Part shown: positions 30,979-37,920 of the stretch, in pieces
How the letters are laid out: each line of letters begins with the position of its first letter
How positions within the stretch are numbered: the stretch's first letter is position 1
NCBI RefSeq assembly: GCF_900115345.1
Contig: NZ_FOWC01000009.1
Location: 248,001 to 312,000, forward strand
Length of the DNA stretch: 64,000 bases
Reading direction: 5' to 3'
Source: Amycolatopsis rubida
GTDB lineage: Bacteria; Actinomycetota; Actinomycetes; Mycobacteriales; Pseudonocardiaceae
Position numbers and translations under genes: made by a program
The notes under the pieces: model-generated
Seen by the model: the letters and a program-made list of their open reading frames with translations, nothing else
The model's database searches: none
What the model was told of the DNA's origin: nothing

Positions 30979-31799
30979 CCACCGAACTGCCAGGACTGCT
31001 GCTGATCGCCCAGGCGACCGTCGCGCACGGCGCGGAGTTCTTGCGCACCCACCGCCCTCGTACCTGCACTGGCAAGGGCGACCGGGACATGGCCACCGAC
31101 GTCGACCTCGCCATCGAACGGATCCTGCGCGACGAGCTGAGCCGCGCCACTCCCGGTATCGGCGTCCAAGGCGAAGAAGAAGGCGGCCCGACCAGCGGCA
31201 CCCGCTGGGTCATCGACCCGGTCGACGGCACTGCCAACCTCACCCATGACATCCCGCTGATCGGCATCTCCCTTGCCCTGGTCGTTGACGAGGATCCTCT
31301 GCTCGGAGTAATCGCCCTACCCCAGCTCGACCGCACGTACTGGGCGGCGGACGGCCTCGGCGCCTGCCGGGACGGCAACCCGATCCGCATCGCCGGCCCG
31401 GACCGGCTGGATGAGGCGATCATCGCGATCGGCGACTACGGCACCGGACCCGACGCCGCCGCTCGAAATGCGGCGATGCTGGCGATCCACGCCGCCCTCG
31501 CGCCCCGAGCGCAACGCATCCGGATGCTCGGAACCGCCGCGGCCGACCTCGCGTTGCTGGCCGACTCTGCGCTCGGCGCGTCGATCACCCTCGGCAACCG
31601 TACCTGGGACATGGCCGCCGGAGCGGTCATCGCCCGCGAAGCCGGCGCCCACGTGACTGATCTGGACGGCACCGACCACACCACCGCCTCACGCTGCACC
31701 ATCGCCGCCGCACCCGCCCTGATCGAGGAGATCCTCGACATCGTCCAGCGTGCGAGCGCGATCAACGGCTTCACCGGCAAGGAGGTCGTGGCGTGCTGA
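30975..31799 (+). CDS. Inositol monophosphatase family phosphatase
   Basis: 274 residues from a GTG overlapping the previous stop. Metal-site motifs: GVQGEEEGG, WVIDPVDGTANLTHD (DPVDGT) and LGNRTWDMAAGAVIAREAGA (WD). It shares long similar stretches with the phosphatase at 17572, for example LGNR-WD-AAGA-IAREAGA and GDYG/SDYG segments, but lacks that protein's C-terminal domain. It should hydrolyse a phosphate monoester such as a sugar or nucleoside phosphate; combined with the kinases in this operon it suggests a phosphate-relay pathway. Confidence 0.87.
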   Translation: MTTELPGLLLIAQATVAHGAEFLRTHRPRTCTGKGDRDMATDVDLAIERILRDELSRATPGIGVQGEEEGGPTSGTRWVIDPVDGTANLTHDIPLIGISLALVVDEDPLLGVIALPQLDRTYWAADGLGACRDGNPIRIAGPDRLDEAIIAIGDYGTGPDAAARNAAMLAIHAALAPRAQRIRMLGTAAADLALLADSALGASITLGNRTWDMAAGAVIAREAGAHVTDLDGTDHTTASRCTIAAAPALIEEILDIVQRASAINGFTGKEVVAC

Positions 31800-33502
31800 T
31801 CACGTTCGAAGGGCTGCCCGGAGCCGGCAAGAGCACACAGAGCCGAATGCTCGCGAGGTGCCTGGAAGCAAACGGCCACCACGTCACCGTCCTCCCCGAC
31901 CTGGCCACCCTGGACACCGAGCCCATCTCGGCTACCCTCGTCGACCTGCTGCGCACCGGCGACGATCCGTTCCTGCGCACGGGCGACGCCATCACCGACA
32001 CCATGATCACTGCCGCGATTCGGGCTGACCTCGTCGCCACCGTCCTCGATCCGGCGCTGGCCGAGAACCCTGCCGGCGTCGTGATCGAAGACCGCGGCAT
32101 CCATACGATGGCCTCCTACGCGATCGCCGCCCTACTCCGCCAGCACCGCGCGCCTGCCGAGATCGCCCTCGACTGGCTAAACGCCCTCACAGCACTGGCC
32201 GGGCCGCGCCCCACCCGAGCCTTGTGGCTGCGGATACCCCCGAACGTGGCCGCCCGTCGCGCCGACGAACGCGGCGGAGACCGCCGTCCCGCATCCACCG
32301 ACGAGCAGCGCGCTCACCTCACCTGGGTCGACCACGCCTACGCACTGCTTGCCGAACGAGACCCCCAGCTCACCGTCCTCGACGTCATCGACCTCGACCC
32401 GGTCGACACTCACCTCGCCGTTCATGCCGCCTTGCGTCAGATCAGCCAGACGGGCGACATCGACCTGAGCCCGTGTGCGGGGCACCACGAAACCGCCGAG
32501 CCCGTCTCCTACGCTGGCCCCGCCAGACCACGTCCATCCGTGCCGAGCCGAAACCGAGAGTCCGAGACGATGACCACGTTGGCCAGCCACCGCGAGAACA
32601 CCGCTCCCATCGACCTGCTCAGCGCCCTGCGCACCGCGCGTGCGGCCGGAGCCGACGCACTGGCCGCCACGCTCGACGACCACGGGTTGCGCGCACTCGA
32701 CGGTGGTCGCAACAACGACGTCTTCGTCTGGACCGCGGCCCCCACACCGATCTGTATCAAGCTCTACAAGAAGACCGACCGGCAGCGCGTCGAGCGCGAG
32801 TGGCACGGCCTCACCCACGCCGCCGGCCTGGGGAGCGCACCGGAACCGCTGTGGCTTGACGAGGACCCCGAACAGCCAGCCCTCGGCATGACGCTGCTGC
32901 CCGGCGCACCGATCCTTGACGTTCTCGACCCGACGACAGCCATCAAGTCGCTGGCCACCACCACCCGCGCTCTCCAGAGCGTTCCGCTCAAAGAGCCGCT
33001 GGCCAGCCTGGAGCGCGTCGACTCCATCGGCCACTACATCGCCCGGCTCACTGATGTCTGGCCCGGCCAGCTCGCCGACGCCGCCGACGATCCCCAGACC
33101 CCTGAGATGCTCGCCCTCCTGCACCGCTGGGAAAACAGCGGCGACGCCGAACTGCTCGCGCAGCCCGCTGCCCGCGTCTACTCCCGTGGCGACGCGAATT
33201 TGCTTAACTGGCTCCACGACGGCGAGTCCACCTACGTCGCAGACTTCGAGTTCAGTGGCTTCTCCGATATCGCCGTCGACGCCGCCGACCACATCGAGCA
33301 CATCAGCGCCCGCGTCGTTCCCGACGACGTCTGGGCCAGCGCCGAAGCGGACCTTGGCGTCACGCCGGCAAACCGCGCCCGATTCGAGGCCGCGCGGCGT
33401 ACCATCGCGCTGCGGTGGCTTGCCGTGCTCTGGAAACAGCGCACCAAGCGGGTCGAGGAGTTCACCGCTCTGCACGACCGGGTTCGCGCCCTTCAAGGCT
33501 GA
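31793..33502 (+). CDS. Thymidylate-kinase-like domain fused to an APH-type phosphotransferase
   Basis: About 569 residues from GTG 31793. Residues 1-215 are dTMP-kinase-like: LITFEGLPGAGKSTQSRML (Walker A), VVIEDRGIHTMASYA (DR..S-type element) and an Arg lid (AARRADERGGDRRPAST). A Pro/Arg linker leads, near residue 260, to an aminoglycoside-phosphotransferase-type kinase domain: HGLRALDGGRNNDVFVWTAAPTPICIKLYKK (Lys), VYSRGDANLLNWL (catalytic Asp, then Asn) and STYVADFEFSGFSD (DFE in place of DFG). No stop separates the two, although an internal ATG at 32570 might give a separate second protein. It is the last gene of the operon. Confidence 0.8.
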   Translation: MLITFEGLPGAGKSTQSRMLARCLEANGHHVTVLPDLATLDTEPISATLVDLLRTGDDPFLRTGDAITDTMITAAIRADLVATVLDPALAENPAGVVIEDRGIHTMASYAIAALLRQHRAPAEIALDWLNALTALAGPRPTRALWLRIPPNVAARRADERGGDRRPASTDEQRAHLTWVDHAYALLAERDPQLTVLDVIDLDPVDTHLAVHAALRQISQTGDIDLSPCAGHHETAEPVSYAGPARPRPSVPSRNRESETMTTLASHRENTAPIDLLSALRTARAAGADALAATLDDHGLRALDGGRNNDVFVWTAAPTPICIKLYKKTDRQRVEREWHGLTHAAGLGSAPEPLWLDEDPEQPALGMTLLPGAPILDVLDPTTAIKSLATTTRALQSVPLKEPLASLERVDSIGHYIARLTDVWPGQLADAADDPQTPEMLALLHRWENSGDAELLAQPAARVYSRGDANLLNWLHDGESTYVADFEFSGFSDIAVDAADHIEHISARVVPDDVWASAEADLGVTPANRARFEAARRTIALRWLAVLWKQRTKRVEEFTALHDRVRALQG

Positions 33503-33503
33503 A

Positions 33504-34037
33504 TCACGACTGCCCATCGCTAGCCAGCGACGTCAGAACGGACACCGCGTCGAAGTCGCCAGCGCCGAGCATCGGCACGACCGCGAACAAGCCGGCCGCG
33601 AGCAGCCGCGTGTCGGCGAACATCGCGAGGCCGTCGAGTTCATCCCGGTCGGTCCAGCGGAAGGGGTGCTCAGGCTTCCGGGTCACCTCGTCCGGATCGG
33701 TGACGAAGGCGACGTACTGGTGATCGACATGCACGTGACGATTCCCGCAGTGCCCATCCGGCGGCACCGGCTGCTCGGTGATCCACCACGGCATCGTCAG
33801 AACGGTGCGGGGAAAGTCGGGCGGGACTGCTGGGCCGGGGGGCCGCACCAACCGAACCCGTCGGCCAGTTTCCTCTTCGACCTCGCGAAGTGCAGCATCA
33901 ACCTGCGACTCGCCCGGTTCGGCATGACCACCTGGGATCATCCAACGCCTGAGGCGAGGATGCTCGATCAATCCAAGGCGCCACACTCCACCGACCAGCC
34001 CGAAGACGAACACGCTCGATGTGAAGTGCTTGATCAT
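33504..34037 (-). CDS. Nudix hydrolase
   Basis: About 177 residues from ATG 34037 (MIKHFTSSVFVF); an upstream in-frame start at 34106 is less likely. The full Nudix box is GGHAEPGESQVDAALREVEEETG, preceded by WRLGLIEHPRLRRWMIPG. It hydrolyses nucleoside diphosphate derivatives in the cytosol. The gene converges on the end of the deazapurine operon with a 1-nt gap. It may act on an operon product, but it could equally be a general housecleaning enzyme. About 220 nt with no recognised feature lie upstream. Confidence 0.88.
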   Translation of the reverse strand: MIKHFTSSVFVFGLVGGVWRLGLIEHPRLRRWMIPGGHAEPGESQVDAALREVEEETGRRVRLVRPPGPAVPPDFPRTVLTMPWWITEQPVPPDGHCGNRHVHVDHQYVAFVTDPDEVTRKPEHPFRWTDRDELDGLAMFADTRLLAAGLFAVVPMLGAGDFDAVSVLTSLASDGQS

Positions 34038-34259
34038 TCCATGAGTTCGCCAGCCTCGACCAGCACGGGTCCTGCGTACGTGCGCCGGATGGCGGCGGAA
34101 GTGCACCGCGATGAAAACTGAGACTAAGAAGGCATGCAGCTACGCTGCGCTCGCCGCTGCTCCGTCGACCGACGAACCCCCACGCCTCTTCGACATGGCA
34201 TTTCGTCGCAGAGCCCAGCTGCCGAAGGCCACCGACGCGGGCCAGGGAGAATGCATCGC

Positions 34260-36131
34260 ATGTCAGCTACCAGCCTGGACGACGTTCGGCATGCCCTGCG
34301 CATCAACGATCCAGCCGCTGTTATCGGTCTGCGGGAGTGCGCCTGGCTCGACGTCAAGGGCGGCCCATATCGGCTGGATAGCGCAACCGGGAAGGAGGAG
34401 TTGGTCAAGGACGTCGCGGCGTTCGCGAACGCCGCGACCGGCGGCCTGCTCCTGATCGGGTTCAAGACGCAGGTCGAGAACGGCGAAGAGATCGTCTCTG
34501 AACTGGGCCCGATTCCCAGGGACAAGGTGGACCTCGACCAGCACCGCAAGCTCATCAGGACCCGCGTGATGCCGCCCCCACGCGGCTTCACCGTCGAGTG
34601 GATCGACTGCGGCGACGCACGAGGTGTCCTGGTGATCGACATCCCCGCCCAATCGCAAACACAACGTCCGTTCGTCGTACCAGGGCCGTCGGGCAACGAC
34701 AAGGCGAGTGAGCGCTCGGTAGCGGTTCCGGTGCGGGAGGCCGATGGTACCCACTGGTTGCCACAATCTGAGATCCGCCGGCTGTTGGCGCTCGGCTGGG
34801 CGGAGGCCGGCGGCCCCAGTGAGGAAGTGCTCTCTGCGCTGGTCACCGAGGCGGTCTCCGCCGCCAGTCGCGCCGCGGACGCAGCTCGACCGGCACACGA
34901 GGTCGGGGTCGGCGAGCCGGGCTGGAGACGGCCGTTTCGGGAGGCATACGAGCGGGCGCGTCAGCTAATTCACCTGGGTCGGCCAACGACCGAGGTCTAC
35001 CGGATCGGCCCAGGTGTCGCCCAGGAGTTCGAATCGGGTGGACCGGCTGACGGGTGGATCATTTGTGCCTTACCTGACCAGCTGCCCGTCACGATCGCAG
35101 AATCGGTATGGGACGCGCTGCACGCTGCAGGGAGCGGAGTACCGGACGGTGATGTGCTCGGTGCCCTCGGGCTTCCGTTCATCGAGCAGGACAGCACGCG
35201 GGCCGGACGGGTCGTCAACGAACTGGCCACCGTGGTCGAGCTGCGCGGAGGACGCTGGGGAACTGGCCTGCTGGTCCGCGCTGATTCCGGTCGGACCTGG
35301 ACGTGGGAGCCCAGCCCTAGCTTCAGCCTCACCACGACCCGCTACGCCGGGAACTGGACCGGCGGGGGCGCGCCGCCGCTGCTACGTGTTCGGGCGATCG
35401 CAACGCTGCCCTCGGTTGGGAATGGAGAACGAGAGATACCGACCGCTCGGCGGCGCGAGTTCGCCATGACCTTGCCGATCAGCGAGCTGGCCGGCGCCGT
35501 GACCATCCTGTCGCAGCGGCGTGGTGCCGACTTGCGTGCCGCTCAGTGGAAGCCAGGCCCCAACCGGAACGCTCGTGATGCTGCCAGTTTCTCGACCACG
35601 ATCGAGACCTCCGACCACCGCTCGGCGCTGTCTGGCGAGGTGATGGCTGCGCTGCCGAACGCGACGTCCTCGGCTGTCGTGACCTGCGCCGAGCTGCGGA
35701 TATACGATCTCGCGGCCTGGGCAGACGTGCTGGGGTTGTCAGGTGAGGTAGCAGCCAGCGCCGATCTCCGGCTCTCGCTGGAGGAGTTGACCGAGTTCCT
35801 CTCCATTGCATGGCAGACCGCGACCGAGGTACTGCCAGCAATCATCACTCCTGATCCGCGCGGCGGCCGGTGGGCCGGCCCTCCGACCGTAGAGCTGCGG
35901 TTGAGCGCCGAGCAGAAGCACGATGTTCCGGGGCCACCGCCGCTACTGACCGACCTGGTCGACTTCGCGGCATTCGGCGAGCGCGTCGATGCCCAGCTCA
36001 CGAGCATGGCCGTGACGATCACCGCGCCACCGCAGCTTCCACGGGAACTCCGGCGAGCGCTGACTCGCCAGGCGTTCGTGTACATGGGACAAGCGTTCGG
36101 CTTCACGGACGCATCCGAAGATCAACTGTAG
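34260..36131 (+). CDS. AlbA_2/Schlafen-type putative DNA/RNA-binding protein
   Basis: About 623 residues; ATG 34260 has AGGGAGA upstream, and ATG 34251 is an alternative. Residues 15-110 are an AlbA_2 (Schlafen AlbA) domain: CAWLDVKGGPYRLDSATGKEELVKDVAAFANAATGGLLLIGF, then GARGVLVIDIPAQ-type strands near 110-140. The long remainder is a mix of helices and strands with no family I recognise. AlbA_2 proteins occur in defence islands and near ATP-binding partners. It opens the defence-like region that continues to 43.2 kb. Plain regulator function is an alternative. Confidence 0.7.
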   Translation: MSATSLDDVRHALRINDPAAVIGLRECAWLDVKGGPYRLDSATGKEELVKDVAAFANAATGGLLLIGFKTQVENGEEIVSELGPIPRDKVDLDQHRKLIRTRVMPPPRGFTVEWIDCGDARGVLVIDIPAQSQTQRPFVVPGPSGNDKASERSVAVPVREADGTHWLPQSEIRRLLALGWAEAGGPSEEVLSALVTEAVSAASRAADAARPAHEVGVGEPGWRRPFREAYERARQLIHLGRPTTEVYRIGPGVAQEFESGGPADGWIICALPDQLPVTIAESVWDALHAAGSGVPDGDVLGALGLPFIEQDSTRAGRVVNELATVVELRGGRWGTGLLVRADSGRTWTWEPSPSFSLTTTRYAGNWTGGGAPPLLRVRAIATLPSVGNGEREIPTARRREFAMTLPISELAGAVTILSQRRGADLRAAQWKPGPNRNARDAASFSTTIETSDHRSALSGEVMAALPNATSSAVVTCAELRIYDLAAWADVLGLSGEVAASADLRLSLEELTEFLSIAWQTATEVLPAIITPDPRGGRWAGPPTVELRLSAEQKHDVPGPPPLLTDLVDFAAFGERVDAQLTSMAVTITAPPQLPRELRRALTRQAFVYMGQAFGFTDASEDQL

Positions 36132-36147
36132 AGATCACCCACGTTCC

Positions 36148-36163
36148 TCGAACGTATGTGCGA
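36148..36163 (+). promoter_or_regulatory. LexA/SOS-box-like site
   Basis: TCGAACGTATGTGCGA matches the actinobacterial SOS box TCGAAC-N4-GTTCGA in 11 of 12 consensus positions, ending 9 nt before the ATG of the next gene. It overlaps a second inverted repeat, ACGTTC-CTC-GAACGT (36141-36155). LexA binding here would repress the small gene in undamaged cells. Confidence 0.55.
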
Positions 36164-36172
36164 CTCGGGTGT

Positions 36173-36493
36173 ATGTTGTCGGTCGTGGACCTGCAGATGC
36201 GTTCAAATACTCGGTCAGACGGCGCACTGCGCTGCCGGGTCGACGGAACTGGCACGCAGGTCGCCGTCTTGCCCGCCACGTGCAAGCTCGGCCTTCACGT
36301 TCTACGTCCGGCGGAGTGCAGTGCGATCGTGGTTGACGACGAGGTCCACGTCAGCTGTCCGGCCTGCGCTGCTACGCCAGGCGCAGACCATTGCTGGAGG
36401 CTAACCGTCAACGGCACGAGCCCGATGCGCGCCGAACTTGATGACGAGCCTTACCTTGACCTGCGCCTACCGCGCCCTCCGGCTCCGCGGTAG
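36173..36493 (+). CDS. Small Cys-rich hypothetical protein, possibly SOS-controlled
   Basis: 106 residues, ATG 36173. Cys residues are spread as in a small zinc or disulfide protein (LRCRVDG, ATCKLGL, AECSAIV, VSCPACAAT, DHCWRL). Beta strands dominate. No family recognised. It follows the AlbA_2 gene closely and begins 9 nt after the LexA-like site, so its expression may depend on DNA damage. It overlaps the next, frameshifted gene by about 50 nt. Confidence 0.55.
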   Translation: MLSVVDLQMRSNTRSDGALRCRVDGTGTQVAVLPATCKLGLHVLRPAECSAIVVDDEVHVSCPACAATPGADHCWRLTVNGTSPMRAELDDEPYLDLRLPRPPAPR

Positions 36494-36814
36494 GCAGGTG
36501 ATCCAGTTGCTCGACAGCCCGTTCACAGCATGGGAAGGCGACGACCTCCACGGATGCAGGCCGGTGCTCACCGCAGTTTGGGTCCGACTGGACGCGCTGT
36601 TCGTTCGTGCCTCGGATGCCCCTCGTCACGTCATCGAGACCGGCCTCGACCTGACCGGCGAGGTCCAAGGACGACTCCATGGTCGCTTCCCGAGCGTCGA
36701 AGGGGACTGGCTCGCGTCGTCAACTATGAGATCCCGTTCGCAGACGGCCGAGGCAGCAAGCTGCAGCTAGTCGACCAACTCGTTCCGTTCTCCGCATTAC
36801 GGAAGCGTGAGTAG
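36441..36814 (+). pseudogene. Frameshifted small gene of a hypothetical family
   Basis: From ATG 36441 the frame reads convincingly (LTLTCAYRALRLRGRQVIQLLDSP, ..., HVIETGLDLTGEVQGRLHGRFPSVEGDWL), but near 36713 good coding moves to another frame that continues RVVNYEIPFADGRGSKLQLVDQLVPFSALRKRE. A single missing base at TGGCTCGCG would join both. So the gene is broken, or the base call is wrong. Function unknown. Confidence 0.6.
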
Positions 36815-36936
36815 GCAGGGCTGTAGCCAGACGTCGGCACTCTGGGGTGAGTCTCGCCGTGCCGCACTAGGCCGTTTGGGCGCCCCGTCGGCGAGCTTCC
36901 CCAGGTCAGAGGTGACATCGGCGTAGGGTCCACCGG

Positions 36937-37920
36937 ATGGAGAGCGTCGTCGGAAGCGCGTCCGAGGCGGACGGTTCGCGAGGTGACCACCCCGTTGCAA
37001 CCGTCGTGCCGCCGACGAGCCCGGCCGAGGCCGCCCGACTCGCGGCTCAGCATGACAACCAGGTCAGTCGCCTCTTGGTGAGTGAGTTCAGAGGTCAGCA
37101 TGCACCCGGTAAATGCGCATGGGACCTCGTGGCGATGGTTGGCCTCTCCGCCGACCGCCGCAGTGCAGTCGCGTGGATCCTCGCAGAGGCGATCATGAGG
37201 TTCCGATGCGGAAAATCACGAGCATTCCCTTGTTGGCAAGCGGCAGCCCTGTCCGGGAACGCCGTAGCCGACGACGATCTAGAACTTGTCTCATCGTTTA
37301 TCATCTCTGTCTTTGGTCGGCCCAACGCTGTCCAGTCCGGCGACACCAAGGAAAAAAAGGGAAAGAGCAACCATCTGGAGGGATTCGTCGCCGAGTGGTT
37401 GTGGCATCTCATCATGAAAGAACAGCAAGCCTCACATCGCGTGCGCCAATACCTTAGCGAACCGAGCTACTCTGTTACTGAACAAGGTGAAGACGGTTTC
37501 GTGGTGTATGCACCGCCAGGCGCGAACACCTCACTGTTCTTCAGACTGTGGGAAATAAAGAAACACAATACCGAAAATTCGGTAGTCACTGCGACCGTGC
37601 AGCGCGCCTCGGACCAGCTCAATATCAGGGGCCTGCAGTATCTGGCCAAGCTCACCAGCGCTCATCGCCAGACAGACGGTGATCTCGGGAGCCTCTTTGC
37701 TGAGCTAGGTGATCTGTGGATCAACGCAGACCCACGAGCAGGAGCAGGAGTCGGGGTCGCCACGAACACCGTAACCCCTCCCGCGACGTGCTTCTCCCCG
37801 CTGGAGAGCACCTTGGATCAGTTCGCCGATGCGGGGCAACTTGAAGGACTGCTCTGCGTGATCGAAAACTTCACTGAGTTCGCCAACGAAGTCAGGAGGA
37901 TGGTATGGAGCGCGCTCTGA
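36937..37920 (+). CDS. PD-(D/E)XK-like nuclease, HamA-like (Hachiman-type partner)
   Basis: 327 residues. After a polar N-terminus comes a helical region, then a plausible nuclease core: LEGFVAEWLWHLIM (Glu148/Glu153), EQGEDGFVVYAPPG (Asp186) and FRLWEIKKHNTENS (Glu206-x-Lys208), i.e. E...D...ExK. The next gene is a large Ski2-like helicase whose ATG lies 16 nt inside this one. A small nuclease coupled to such a helicase is the Hachiman (HamA/HamB) and AbpA/AbpB arrangement of anti-phage defence. The exact family (DUF1837 or another) needs a profile search. Base composition is clearly less GC-rich than the flanks, which suggests transfer. Confidence 0.68.
   Translation: MESVVGSASEADGSRGDHPVATVVPPTSPAEAARLAAQHDNQVSRLLVSEFRGQHAPGKCAWDLVAMVGLSADRRSAVAWILAEAIMRFRCGKSRAFPCWQAAALSGNAVADDDLELVSSFIISVFGRPNAVQSGDTKEKKGKSNHLEGFVAEWLWHLIMKEQQASHRVRQYLSEPSYSVTEQGEDGFVVYAPPGANTSLFFRLWEIKKHNTENSVVTATVQRASDQLNIRGLQYLAKLTSAHRQTDGDLGSLFAELGDLWINADPRAGAGVGVATNTVTPPATCFSPLESTLDQFADAGQLEGLLCVIENFTEFANEVRRMVWSAL

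Noticed and set aside
28374..33502. Lasso-peptide or other RiPP cluster (because of HprK-like and nucleotidyltransferase genes)
   Set aside because: No precursor peptide, asparagine-synthetase-like cyclase, PqqD-type or transglutaminase-like leader peptidase gene was seen.
32177..33517. 446-codon minus-strand frame opposite the kinase-APH fusion
   Set aside because: Gly/Val/Asp-rich shadow; the sense strand has Walker A, lid and APH motifs.
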